64,000 bases of DNA from Sepioteuthis lessoniana (Eukaryota > Mollusca > Cephalopoda > Myopsida > Loliginidae). Each line of letters opens with the position of its first letter. The first letter of the stretch is position 1. The stretch lies in assembly GCA_963585895.1 (NCBI GenBank), contig OY757921.1:85502177-85566176 (forward strand), read 5' to 3'. The notes under the pieces were generated by a model. It was not told where the DNA came from, did no database searches, and saw only the letters and a program-made list of their open reading frames with translations. Position numbers and translations under genes: made by a program. Shown here one piece after another: positions 11,931 to 22,767 of the stretch.

Positions 11931-12119
11931 TTTTGGGGATTTTGAAAAAGTCAGTTAGTTGAGTTGAGTCCTGCCGCGGGAGAAGACGGTTGACTTTCGC
12001 TTGCTCGCGGAGGTCTTGGGCAGGTGTCGCACGAGAAAGTGGGGGGGGGGAGATGAAAAAGCCAGAATAGAAAGAATTTGTATCTCTCTCCTTATGTCGA
12101 AGAACCTTTAAACTCAAAG
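11931..12119 (+). other. Candidate non-coding first exon with splice donor
   Basis: The GC-rich segment just downstream of the CRE/ETS/NRF1 cluster continues to AACTCAAAG|GTAATA, a good 5' splice-donor match at 12119/12120. Composition returns to AT-rich immediately after it. The only ATG frames on this strand are very short, so it would be a 5'-UTR exon. Transcription in the opposite direction is equally possible. No RNA evidence can be seen. Confidence 0.3.
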
Positions 12120-12313
12120 GTAATAAAAAGTTTCGTACCTGAATTAAGAAGCCGTAAGTGTTTTTCGTGTTTCGAGATTCCTGTGTTCTATGTATACATG
12201 TTATGAACAGTTATATGTACGTTTCGCATATCCGTATCATGGGTATGGTACAACATTAGACAAAAATAAAAGAAAAAAACCCTCAAAAATCATCTTAAAC
12301 TTTTGATTCATCA

Positions 12314-12874
12314 TTGTCAGAATACACTGACTGCACCTCTGTAGAGGGTCAAGCCCCCTCCATAACGAGTGTCCTGGATATGACACTAAACAATCTGATG
12401 ATGAGGTTCCAGCAGTGCTGGAGCTTTGGGGAATGCGGAGTACCCCTTCATTGCCATCGCTCCCAGGTCCACTCTGTCCCGGAGTGGTAGCACCTGATAG
12501 GGTCCTATTTATGGGTTAAATAGAATTAACAGCATACTTATGCTAAAATTAATTGAGTAAACTAAATTGCTTGAAATAGAAATGTTTTTGACAATTAAAC
12601 CCTACTTACACTTAGACTGTGTGCTTATGCTTAACTGAATTATTTCAAATAGAACTGTTTTTCGACATTAAAACTGTATTTACACTTAACTGAATTATTA
12701 CATATAACTGCTTGAATAGGTGTAAATGGAAATGTTTTTGACAATTAAACTGTGTACTTATGCTAAACTGAACTGTTTTCAATAGAACAGATTATTTACA
12801 TAAAAATGGATTTGGTGTTAAATAACCTACAAAGGTTGATATGCCATAAAACCAAACAAACCAAACCAACCAAC
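12314..12874 (+). mobile_element. D-type retroposon with 14-bp TSD
   Basis: Sense copy: slightly 5'-truncated head (AATACACTGACTGCACCTCT), the CTTTGGGGAATGCGGAGTAC core, several CTTATGCTAAA subrepeats, and the tail GGTTGATATGCCATAAAACC with AACC repeats. The perfect TSD CTTTTGATTCATCA lies at 12300-12313 and 12875-12888. This is one of the best boundary definitions for family D. Confidence 0.9.
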
Positions 12875-13072
12875 CTTTTGATTCATCAAAAAGACCCCTT
12901 TGGCTACGATCACTGCTTTAGAGATTTTCGACATTCTTTCCACCAAAGACTGGTGGTAGATTGAAGATAGTACTGCCCAGCTTTCCTGTAAGCCTTACTT
13001 AAGGTGAACCACCATTGTGGGTGGTTTAACTTTGACTTTTTGGTCACGTTCATGCCAAACCAGTTCATTGGG

Positions 13073-13396
13073 CAGTCCAGTCGGCAGGGGCTAAAGAATA
13101 CAGCGACTAGATCTTTGCAGAGGGGTAAGAACCCCCTCCCTCACAGTGAGTGTCGTGCATATGACGCTAAACTGTCTGGTGGTGAGGTTCCAGTAATGCT
13201 AGAGCATGGAGCAACGCCGTGTACTCCTTCATTGCCATCGCTCCCAGGTCTACTCTGACCTGGAGTGGTAGCAATTGAGAGTGTCCTATCGATGGGTCAA
13301 ATAGAACTAAACAGTGTACTTATGCTAAAATGAATCGTTTGAAATAGAATTGTTCTTGACATTGAAACTGTGCAATTATGCTAAACTGAATTGCTT
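13073..13396 (+). mobile_element. D-type retroposon, 3' truncated
   Basis: Sense D from CAGTCCAGTCGGCAGGGGCT through the head and two subrepeats. It breaks at 13396, where an antisense RTE LINE begins with ATCATTATCATCATC. The tail is missing. Confidence 0.75.
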
Positions 13397-13990
13397 AAAA
13401 TCATTATCATCATCAAGTCGCCCTCCCAGCATGGATCTCTCTGGCCCTTTCTGCCACCCGTCTCTATCGTTCATTGCTCCGAGGACATCTTCCAGCCTAC
13501 ATTCTGTATCGGCACAGAGCTGTTATATATGGGTTCTAGCTGGTTGTCCTGCATTTGCTTGTCATTATGAAGGGGTCAACAGGAGTCTATCGCTTTTGAA
13601 TTCGACCTTGATTCCCCAGCAGGGTCCTGCATGTTTGGTTCGTCCAACTTTGATTGTATACATGATCGGAGGTAGGTGTCTATACAGCTACTCTTTTGTG
13701 GGGTGTTGTCACCAGGACTTGTTCAGTATTGCTCGCAGCATTCTTGTGTACTTGCCGTCAAGCTTTTTCTCCATACGTTTAGTTAGCGTCCATGCATAAT
13801 TATAGCGGTATTGACACGATAGCTGCTTGGAAATAACTGCGTTTTATTTTATCGGTCAAGTTTGACTTCCAAATGACCGATAGCCTATCGTTGGCTGTCC
13901 ATGACTTTCTTGTCGCGTGTTGATATCTGTCTCGGTTGATGAGATATTGCCTCCTCAGTAGGTGAACTTGTCCACTAGTTTCAAAGGCCT
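13397..13990 (-). pseudogene. Antisense RTE-like LINE 3' fragment
   Basis: The minus strand reads the C-terminal part of the same LINE family as 26273-28322: CATCATCAAGTCG tail complement, a C-terminal NDRE-like segment, GRPARTYIQQ-equivalent remnants, and the upstream segment ending at the complement of AAACTAGTGGACAAGTTCAC. Several frames are needed, so it is long dead. Confidence 0.8.
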
Positions 13991-14008
13991 AGTTAAATCA
14001 CATCGGAA

Positions 14009-14080
14009 TGGTTTGTTTTGGTTTGGTTTTAAGGCATATCAACCATTGCAGGTTATTTACTGCCAATGCTACATAAAAAC
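14009..14080 (-). mobile_element. D-tail fragment
   Basis: GGTTTGGTTTTAAGGCATATCAACCATTGCAGGTTATTTA is the antisense D tail only. It sits between two oppositely oriented LINE pieces. Confidence 0.6.
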
Positions 14081-14496
14081 ACGAAACTAAAAGTCCGCTC
14101 TCCGGATGGAGACACAGACTAATTCTAAACTGTAGCAGGTGGGCTGCAAGGAGACACATTAGCCCCATACCTGCTTATCATTTGCGTAGACTACGTGCTT
14201 AGAACGTCAATTGATTTCATAAAAGATAATAGTTTACAGCTGGCAAAGGAAAGAAGCAGAAAATACCCTGCACAATTACAGACGCAGACTACACCGATGA
14301 CATAGCGCTTCTGGCAAATACACTCAACTTAGCGGAAACCCTGCTACTTAGTCTGGAACAAGAGCTGGTGGAATAGGCCTCCAAGGCAACACAGACAAGA
14401 CAGAATAATTGCGCTTTAATCAAAGCAGGGACATCTCCACAGTAAAGTGTGGGCCTTTGAAACTAGTGGACAAGTTCACCTACTGAGGAAGCAGTA
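14081..14496 (+). pseudogene. RTE-like LINE RT-domain fragment, sense
   Basis: A sense fragment covers the RT domain: AAAGTCCGCTCTCCGGATGG, the motif-B region (GGAGACACATTAGCCCCATA) and the YADD region, here with ACACCGATGAC. It ends at AAACTAGTGGACAAGTTCAC plus about 18 bp. It has many frame breaks. Its 3' edge overlaps the 5' edge of the antisense fragment at 13990, consistent with one insertion broken by inversion. Confidence 0.75.
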
Positions 14497-14498
14497 TC

Positions 14499-14672
14499 TT
14501 CGTTCCCTGGATTGCTCCACTTTACCCTTGATATGTACCTTATATTGCTGAGTGTTAAGCAGGGAGGTATCAAGTACCATTTTTAAAGTCTTTGGTACGA
14601 CACGACCTGGGATTGAACCTAGGTCTCCCGAACCAATGGCGAACACTCTACCCATTTCGACAATGAGCATAC
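14499..14672 (-). mobile_element. F-type SINE
   Basis: Antisense F: GGATTGCTCCACTTTACCC, CAAGTACCATTTTTAAAGTC, then the tRNA head with GGGATTGAACCTAGGTC (B-box complement) and the A-box region near CACTCTACCCATT. It lacks the 3' portion. Confidence 0.75.
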
Positions 14673-15039
14673 AAATATCTTATGGTACGAAAAATTCAAA
14701 CTATGCATTTAAAACCGTATTTATGCTTAAGATTGATAAAATACTCTAAAAACGATTAAAATATTTTAAAATTCTTAGAAAGCGATCCTTTCTTTCGATC
14801 ACGTCTCTCCAGAGAATTGTATCCGTGATATTTAAGTTAATCCACGAGTAATACAAATTTTGTGCAGTGACCAACAAAAAAAAAAGCAAGCAGGAAGGAA
14901 GAAGATTTTTAAAAATTGAAAAAAGAAAAACAGGGGTAATGATATTGTATTTCCATGGTCCAAAAGGATTGATAAACAGAAGCAATGTATAAAATTGTTT
15001 CTGTATTCACACTTCAGGTTGGTACTAAGTAATCAAAAA

Positions 15040-15056
15040 GGGTTAGGGTTAGGGTT
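15040..15056 (+). repeat. Short telomere-like repeat
   Basis: GGGTTAGGGTTAGGGTT contains almost three TTAGGG units in otherwise unique DNA. It is too short to be a telomere and could be chance or break-repair filler. Confidence 0.7.
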
Positions 15057-15199
15057 CAAGGATTGACATAAAGAGTTCATTGCTTGAAGAATCCATGGTG
15101 GAAAACATGGTGGAGTCATAGATATCAGCGCAAAGCCAGAATGTCTAATGAGTATCAAGGAATGGTGGAAGGTGGATTAAGATATATTACAGTTCTACT

Positions 15200-15262
<63 letters not shown>

Positions 15263-15331
15263 AACCTATAAATATACATATATGTATATATACATACATA
15301 TACTAACATAGGCACATATGTATATATACAT

Positions 15332-15381
<50 letters not shown>

Positions 15382-15560
15382 GTATGTATGTATGTATATA
15401 TGTATATTTAGGTATACATGAATATATGTAGACATTTACGAATACGTGCATATTCTTATACTCCTACGCACACACACACACACACATACATATATATATA
15501 CATATATGTATATATATATATATATATATACATAATTGTGTGTGTGTGGGTGTGTGTGTA
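15200..15560. repeat. Compound (AC)n/(AT)n/(TG)n microsatellite block
   Basis: Three AC blocks (about 15200-15247, 15332-15367, 15469-15485), each followed by AT repeats, are spaced by ATAC/ATGT-rich linkers. A closing TG block lies at 15536-15562. Self-complementary AC and TG blocks allow hairpins. Confidence 0.95.
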
Positions 15561-15827
15561 TGTATGATCTAATACAACCCCCGATAACCAGTGAAATGGT
15601 CGGCAGCATTTGGGAAAATATAGTGTTTTTTTTTCTTTCCCAACTTGACCTAGAAGTAAGATTTGACTTGACGATTTTAAAAAAGAAACAATCTGCAGTA
15701 TTCAACCAAACCTGTTAAGGTAATGAATTGCTGCTTAATTAAATATATACGCATGCAAATGTTTTACCTACCCCTCTGAATAAGCGTTTTAATTCCCAGT
15801 TTTCCTTTTCCTTGTCCAGTCTGCCCT

Positions 15828-15828
<1 letters not shown>

Positions 15829-15865
<37 letters not shown>

Positions 15866-15925
15866 CTATGTATATATATACACAAATATATAAATATACA
15901 TAAATTTGAATATATATATATATAT
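15829..15925. repeat. (AC)n and (AT)n microsatellites
   Basis: An AC block followed by ATATAC and AT runs. Confidence 0.95.
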
Positions 15926-16675
15926 TAACTTCTTTTTTCTTTTTTTAGTTGGCCCAAAGAGTGAAAATAGATATTTAAGAAGTGTAATTGGTCCACCATG
16001 AGATAATCTTTAAAAAAATGTTTATTTCCTAAATATTTGTATCATAAAATATTTATATTTCTTATTTCGTGTTATTATAAACAAGACAAAGAAAAACAAA
16101 GGCACGTGAAACAAGACCAAAAAAAACGTTATACAAACGCCAATAGTAACACATTTGTAAAGAAAAGAAATTAAATCCCAAAAGGAAAGTTGCACTGAAG
16201 GACGGAAAATTTTGAGGGAAAAAAACTACCAAGAAAACCTTTTATTCCTTCTCTGAAGAGAAATGAAACGCGGTTAGATGCCATGTCGAGCGCAAATTTT
16301 GGCGGGTTTCGATCCAAGCTTGAAGCTTCCTGCGTGTCTAACCACACTGAAGAGTTGTGATATAACAAAATCTTATGTTAGAAATATTTCTTAATCTTTA
16401 TATAGAGAACTTAAAGATTTGGAGTTGTTTTTCTTTTGGCATATGGTGTTGTTTTCAGTTACAATTTGTCGGTATTTGAAGGAGGGGCTAGGATATGTTT
16501 TAAGGGTCACAGAGATGAAAGAAGTGTCTGCCAGGGGGAGTGTTAAAATACTGTTGGAAGAATATAGTATCTTTTTGAATATATTCCATTCAGATATCAG
16601 GTGACAAATATGAAGACTTTAACGTATTACAAATAGAATAAGCAGAGATAAAGCGTCTGTCTTTTCTAATCAGGT
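15926..16675. other. No recognised feature
   Basis: Unique AT-rich DNA with short poly-A and poly-T runs. No family words or convincing reading frames seen. Confidence 0.5.
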
Positions 16676-16676
16676 A

Positions 16677-16677
<1 letters not shown>

Positions 16678-16740
<63 letters not shown>
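16678..16740. repeat. (AT)n microsatellite, about 31 units
   Basis: Uninterrupted AT dinucleotide run. Confidence 0.97.
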
Positions 16741-16742
<2 letters not shown>

Positions 16743-16755
16743 AGAATATTGGTAA

Positions 16756-16978
16756 AATAGAGTTTTCGTCAATGGCTTGGGAGATCAGGGTTCTATCCGG
16801 GGTCGGGTGATACCAAAGACTTAAAAATCGTACTTGTTTACTCCTTGCTTAACTCTCCGTATTATAAAGTACGATCAAGAGTATGTGGAATAATCCAAGG
16901 AAAAGAGTTGGGCCCTTCCCTACATCTATTGAAAAGGGAGCCTTCAAGTTTCCCTCGACTTGGATTGGCCAAATTTCT
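16756..16978 (+). mobile_element. F-type SINE
   Basis: Sense F with a partly lost A box. It has TCAGGGTTCTATCCGGGGTC (B-box region), TGATACCAAAGACTTAAAAA, and the 3' part AAAAGGGAGCCTTCAAG. Confidence 0.7.
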
Positions 16979-17352
16979 TATATATATATATATATAACCT
17001 CTTAGATTCTGATGGTGTGGAAAAAAAAACAGATCATACAATTTGCCAAAAAATATTTAACAAACTGTCTTCTGGGAAAATCCAATAAAAGAAAAGAAAA
17101 AACTAACGTCAGCTTTACTATTTCAAAACAATCAAAACAGTGTTCTGATATTGAGCCAAAAGAAAAGATAAAACGTAAAATGTTCACTACACTAAGTAGC
17201 ACAAAATCAAAGTATTAAACCCGATAGATTCAGACCGACCTACCTAGGTTTTACTTACTGCATCATTAGGAAGATTATGAGTGTCAGATTCTTTCTGATG
17301 GTCCAGTAGATGAAAACCTGGTTGATTGGTCTGATTTTCTCGGCTTTACAAT

Positions 17353-17384
<32 letters not shown>

Positions 17385-17387
<3 letters not shown>

Positions 17388-17869
17388 AAGCCACAGATTG
17401 CTTCTTATTTTATGATCTTCCAGTGAAGACGTTCAAGTCCTCATACACTTCTTCGTATTTCCTGGTCGAAAAGATGGAGAAAAAAAATCCTATATAAGTC
17501 CCAAGTACTTTCGTTCATTTCGCTGGTCATTTTCGGGAGTTATATAAAATTGCTTGTTTGGAAAATTATGAGTTTTATATTTATTCGGAGTGGATTTTTA
17601 TTCAAAATGAATTATAGATGGGTTGGTTCAGTCTGTTAGGAGGGATGGATAGCTGTTGAAGACGTTTAATATGTTTATATTTCTGAACAAACAATTTTTC
17701 AAAACAACAAACAATTTAACACTAGACCAGATGATGACAAGCGAAAGCGTCAAAAGCTCTTGGGCTGTTTGTTTCTCCAACATCTCGACCCGGAAATACG
17801 AGGAATAGTTAGAAGACTTGAACGTAACGTCTTCACTTGAAAATAATAAAAAAGAGGCAGTCTGTGGTA
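17385..17869. repeat. Inverted repeat bounded by (AT)n tracts
   Basis: The left arm (17385-17483, starting CCACAGATTGCTTCTTATTT) matches the complement of 17776-17869 at roughly 80%. Shared words are GTGAAGACGTT, CAAGTC, CGTATTTCC and GGTCGA. The spacer is about 290 bp. AT microsatellites sit just outside both arms (17356-17383 and 17908-17953). A fold-back element or two opposed copies of one repeat would explain it. Confidence 0.6.
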
Positions 17870-17904
17870 TTTAACAGAACTTATCAAGATAAGAATTTGC
17901 TGCC

Positions 17905-17907
<3 letters not shown>

Positions 17908-17953
<46 letters not shown>
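17908..17953. repeat. (AT)n microsatellite
   Basis: Clean AT run just outside the right arm of the inverted repeat. Confidence 0.95.
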
Positions 17954-17955
<2 letters not shown>

Positions 17956-18229
17956 CTGAATAATTATTGAATGGACCCATGACCAGTGTAAGACTAATCT
18001 ATGCATTGTTTAAATCAATATGTTGATAATTTCTTGATAACTGACGTGCAGTACATTTTTATTTATTCATTTTATATCCTGACTGTTAATCGGATCCGCA
18101 GATAAGTTGACATTTAACTTCTAATAAACAATAAAAAGGACAATGAAAGATGAACGTTATCGTAAATCCTGATTTAATAGTTTTGAATAGAAGCAGCAGA
18201 TATCTGTTTATACGACACGAACTCCGGTT

Positions 18230-18860
18230 CAAAATAGATGGGAGGTGGAAAACACCATTGACAGAGATTATGTAGACGGACTATGTTTATCAAGAAAATA
18301 ATGCGAAAGAAGACTTGCTAGCATTGAAGATAGCATTGACGAATCGATATAACCACTCGGAAACTACACAGAAAAACGCGCGAGGATCAACATAGCAAAA
18401 ATAACTAAAAGAAAAAAAAATTGAAGGAAAAAACAACTATATAGACATTTCAAGCGACAAACAAGTGAAATATCACAGAGAAAACTTGGACATGGCTAAG
18501 AAAGGGAAACCTCTAGAGAGAAACAGAAGCTCTTCTTATTGCAGTAGAAAACGCAATAATTACTTTATTAAAAGAAGAGTAAGCAAAACGCCACAAAATA
18601 GCAGATGTACATTGTGTGGTGATACAGAGAGACGAAACGATTAATCCCATTATAAGCGAATGCATTAGGTTAGCGCAAAAAGAGTGTAAGACTAGACACG
18701 ACAGGGTAGGTAAGGTGATCCTGTGGGAATCGTGCAAAAAGTTTGAATTTGACCATACGAAAAAATGGTATATTCACAATCGATTCATGAAAACGAGTCA
18801 CAAAATTCGCAGCGATTTTAAGAGAAAAACGATTATCTAATCTTTAGTTTACAGAAATGT
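18230..18860 (+). pseudogene. RLE-type (Dong/R4-like) LINE fragment, zinc-knuckle region
   Basis: Translation in shifting frames gives segments typical of the post-RT region of RLE LINEs: SIEDSIDESI, TEKTWTWLRKGNL, a CTLCGDTE-like half knuckle, then ECIRLAQKECKTRHDRVGK and WESCKKFEFDHTKKWY. The knuckle His is Pro here (NPIISEC instead of the NHIISEC seen at 48180). There are several stops and frameshifts, and the endonuclease region downstream is missing. It is unusual for a LINE fossil in lacking its 3' end. Confidence 0.75.
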
Positions 18861-19115
18861 GAATAGTTGCTTACGAATTTTATTCCCAATAATAGGAAGG
18901 ATATATGGTGCATTGATATAAGACAGAATTTTTTTATGAAAAAAATTGTCTCCATTTCTAGTTGAATATTAATCGTTGAGGACGCAGTAGGTAAAACCTT
19001 AGGGGAATATGATTGCAATTTATGAAAGTGTAGACGTCTTGGTTCATTAAAAAAAAGATTCTATCATTGCAGCAATTGTCTGAGAGCTTTCTCAAAAATG
19101 ATTAAAAAAATAAAT

Positions 19116-19446
19116 ATATGTACACACACACACACACACACACACACATGCATACATATATATAAAGGAATATAAGAAGGTATACCAGAAAATTTATTCC
19201 TGCGTAATCATTTTATGTACATATAAAAATATGAAAAAAAACGCGCAGACACACAACAATAACCCGTCCTGTATATACACACGCACGTTTTTAAGACCCT
19301 ATATATGCACAGACACAAACATACATACACGCATAGATATATATAATACGCACATATACATATATACACATACACGTACATATTTATAAGCATATATATA
19401 TATATATACATATATATACTTATATACATATATGTAAACAAATACG

Positions 19447-19480
<34 letters not shown>

Positions 19481-19555
19481 AGTGCATATATATATATATA
19501 TATATATACATTCATATATACACAAACATATATATATATATATATATACTCACGT
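19116..19555. repeat. Compound AC/AT/ATAC microsatellite block
   Basis: An (AC)n block at 19121-19148, then about 300 bp of degenerate ATAC and AT repeats with several clean (AT)n runs up to 19550. The long Tyr/Ile/Cys-rich frames here are artefacts of the repeat. Confidence 0.9.
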
Positions 19556-19929
19556 ATATAGACGCGCGCATCAAGAAACAGTTACTGTAAACATCAACGG
19601 CCGAAAGTAGACGCGTTTTTTTTTAAATCACAAACTGTACACTAAAAATGAAGATGAACGTCCAATGTAATCTCTGCTCTTAATTGATCTGGCGCATATA
19701 ATTCTTTTAAATACCGTGTCCGGTGGCAAAAGCTGCTTGGTAGCGCCAGGAGTGGCAGTACCGCCTTGAGCTACGAAAATTGTGTTATCACCCCTAGTTA
19801 GCAGCTGATGAGGGCAAGGTATCGCACGTGCCTTCACACGTTGTATGATGAAAAAAAATATATACACACATATATAAACATACTCACGTATTTACATATA
19901 CTTACACATATATATTCATATTAACATAC

Positions 19930-20249
19930 TCACTCACGTCGCCAACGAGTGTCCTTGAAATGACACTAAATCATCTGATGTCGAGGTTCGAGTGATATAA
20001 GAGCTTTGGGGAATTTGGAGTACTCCTTCATTGCCATCGCTCCCTGGTCGAATCAGGTCCAGTGTGGTAGCACCTGATAATCTGTGGGTTAAATAGAACT
20101 AAACCTTCGTTTCTTGAGTATTCTGATTTTTTGCATTTAAACTGCATACTTATGCCAAACTGAATTGCTCGAAATAGAAATGTTTTGACATAATAACTGT
20201 GTAATTATGTTAAACTGAAATAGAACTGTTTTGACATTAACTCTGTGTA
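19930..20249 (+). mobile_element. D-type retroposon, partial (first of a tandem pair)
   Basis: Sense D beginning inside the head (CCAACGAGTGTCCTTGAAAT) with subrepeats. It stops where a complete D head starts, so two D copies lie head-to-tail. Confidence 0.75.
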
Positions 20250-20918
20250 TTGCCCAGTCGGCTGGGACTGTAAAATATACCAACTGTGCCTCTGCAAAGG
20301 GGAAGCCTCTCCCAACGAGTGTCCTGTATATGACACTAAACAATCTGATGATGAGGTTCCAGTGATGCTGGTGCTTTGGGGAATGCGGAGTACCCCTTCA
20401 TTGCCATTGCTGCTTCGTCCACTCTAGCCCGGAATGGTAGCACCTGATAGGGCCCTATCTATGGCTTAAATAAAACTAAACTGCATACTTATGCTAAACT
20501 GATTTGTTTGAATTAGAACTGTTTGACTAAACAAACTAGGTTGAAATAAGAAAATTGTTTTGACACTTGAACTGTGTACTTACTTTTAAACTGCATATTT
20601 ATGCTAAAGTGAATTTTTAAAAATGGAACTGCTTTTCACATTGAAACTGTACTTCGGTTAAGTGAATTGTTTTATATAGAACTGTTTTGACATTTAACTG
20701 TGGAAACAATATCTTTACTTATATTAAACTAAATTGGCTAAATTAGAACTTTTTGAATAAACTGAATAGCTTGAAATAGAAATGTTTTTGACAATTAAAC
20801 AGTGTATTAATGCTTAACAGGATTTTTTAAAAAATAGAACTGTTTATTTGTATTAAAACGGATTTGGCATTGAATACCTCACAAAACTTGATATGCCATA
20901 AACCCAACCAACCAAAAA
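20250..20918 (+). mobile_element. D-type retroposon (second of a tandem pair)
   Basis: One of the longest D copies. It has the full 5' head (TTGCCCAGTCGGCTGGGACT), a palindromic CTCTGCAAAGG region, the CTTTGGGGAATGCGGAGTAC core, six or more degenerate subrepeats with words like TTGAAATAGAAATGTTTTTG, and the tail CTTGATATGCCATAAACCCA with AACC repeats. It is adjacent to another D without spacer, so the first copy's subrepeat array may have been the target. Confidence 0.85.
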
Positions 20919-20935
20919 ACATATCAATAAACTCC

Positions 20936-20972
<37 letters not shown>
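20936..20972. repeat. (AT)n microsatellite
   Basis: AT run between a D tail and an F SINE. Confidence 0.95.
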
Positions 20973-20974
<2 letters not shown>

Positions 20975-21222
20975 TAAAATTGGTGACCGTAGTTGTCGGG
21001 GACTCGAAGGCTCCCTTTTCGACGGCTGCAACGCCAAGGTGGAGGGAGGGAGCTACTTCTTTCCCCTGATTGCTCTATTTTGCCATTAGACCGTACCTTA
21101 TAATTCTGAGTGTTGATCAAGGGAGCATAAAGTACCATTTTTTGTGTCTTTGGTATGACTCGACCTGGGATTGAACCCAGGTCCCCTGGGCCATTGGCAA
21201 TCAATCTAATTATAATGCCAAT
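20973..21222 (-). mobile_element. F-type SINE, near full length
   Basis: Antisense F: TTGGTGACCGTAGTTGTCGG, CTCCCTTTTCGACGG, AAAGTACCATTTTTTGTGTC, then the head GGGATTGAACCCAGGTCCCC. The B box is near-consensus (GGTTCAATCCC). This is the best-preserved F copy here. Confidence 0.8.
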
Positions 21223-21224
21223 GC

Positions 21225-21865
21225 CCGATATATATGCACACACAGTCAGCCGTACGTATTCAGTTACATATGCATGTACAGAAATATATATTTACAAACT
21301 AATGTGTGTGTGTGTGTGTGTGTCTAATTTTGCGCAAGAGGCGGGCAATGCCAAGATGCTAAATATGTAAAAATAGTTTAGTTTTTACAATAAATATCAA
21401 ATATTAGGAAATGTAGTTATCCGTTTGACGGCTCTTAATTATAACTCAGCCAACCAAGACAGAACCGCCATGTTTTAATCGTACTAAACTGCGTCTAGAA
21501 GCATTCAAGGGCACATTTTACAAAATAGAACATCGTTATGATACTCAGTAGACGAAACACCTACTGATTTTCATTAGCTTCAATCACCAGAACATTTTAT
21601 GTGGCTGAACATTGAGAATCAAAGAAGAAATTGCAAATGGTCTTACAAACTTTTGCTGGCGAAAGCACTACGTTACTCTTAATATCAAAACGAAAACTTG
21701 CCTTCTCGTTAAACTGACGTAGTTAAAATGAAATTGTTTAAATTTTTTATGATAATACTTGAATTATTCTAACTTAAACCTGCTTTTATCTGCTCTGTAA
21801 TAAGATGTTGTTACTTTACGAACACCCCAAAATTAGAGATTTGAAAAAAAAATTCAATATTTCTA
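21225..21865. other. No recognised feature
   Basis: Unique DNA apart from a short (TG)n at 21303-21325. Confidence 0.5.
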
Positions 21866-22083
21866 GAGAAGTGTCCTGGTGATGTAATGGTTAACGCGAT
21901 GGAATACGACATCGTATTAAGTCGTGCTATTTCATTCACTTTCTGACAAATACCTTTGGGAAAGGTATTAATCCTCTTATCTTCCCAGCTATATGTTAAA
22001 TAGTATCACTACTGTTCTTCTAGAAGGATGGCTTTGACATTAAATAGCATACACATTTTGATATGCCATTAAACGAAAGAAAG
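21866..22083 (+). mobile_element. C-type tRNA-derived SINE with short TSD
   Basis: B-type tRNA head (GTGTCCTGGTGATGTAATGG), body (GACAAATACCTTTGGGAAAG) and the C tail GGATGGCTTTGACATTAAAT, then TTGATATGCCATTAAAC. AATATTTCTA occurs at 21856-21865 and 22084-22093, the probable TSD. Confidence 0.85.
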
Positions 22084-22431
22084 AATATTTCTATGAGAGT
22101 TCCTTTATGGTATGATTTTAATGTCTCCACATTTTCATAATACCGTGGCAGTCTGCATAATATCAGTTCTGCTTTTCTAATAAGGATACGAGGAGCATAC
22201 GATAAGTTTCCAGACTTTTTTAGTATGGGCATTTAAAATTGCCATAGACTCTTGAAAATTCACCATGTTATTGCTATACATCTTATGAGATGATTGACTA
22301 ATTTTTATGATTTCAGGTTCAAATGAACAGCTACAGCAGGAATTGGAATACACCCTACTAAAAGCCTCAATGTCACAGCTGGTGAATTTCAAAAATGCAA
22401 TCTGGACGTGAGGAAGAACGATTATGCAATA

Positions 22432-22726
22432 ATGAGGAGGTGCCCGTGGTGTAATGGTTATCGTCGCAGGATATGGACACGGCGATACGAGTTCAAATCC
22501 TGGACCTGACTGATTGCATTTCACATAGCACTAATAGCCTTGGGAAAGGTATGAATCCAATTATTCTCCCTCCAGCTATGGGTAAATAGTAGGACAGACT
22601 AGGTTCTTCAGCCTTGGTGAGGCAACTAGTCTAGGAAAAGGAAAACTCTGAATTCAAACCTGTTAAACTCCGCTTAAAAATTGACCTTGTGTCACATCCT
22701 ACCCAAGCGGAGGGGTTGGTAAATAT
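22432..22726 (+). mobile_element. A-type SINE nested in mariner, 12-bp TSD
   Basis: The head is GTGCCCGTGGTGTAATGG with ATACGAGTTCAAATCCTGG, followed by the full A body and the 3' end CGGAGGGGTTGGTAAATA. TSD GATTATGCAATA lies at 22420-22431 and 22727-22738. The related mariner at 8560-8660 shows the uninterrupted site (GATATGCAATA equivalent), confirming the insertion point. Confidence 0.95.
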
Positions 22727-22767
22727 GATTATGCAATAAAATTCTGTTTTTAACTTGGAAAAAATGC

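Noticed and set aside
13350..13799. 149-codon open frame
   Set aside because: It is the antisense of RTE-like LINE coding sequence plus a D fragment.
17012..17218. Lys-rich 68-codon frame
   Set aside because: Low-complexity A-rich DNA, no domain, no context.
19208..19525. Tyr/Ile/Cys-rich frames
   Set aside because: They are translations of AT/ATAC microsatellites, as are similar frames at 4337-4400, 6241-6480 and 15187-15705.
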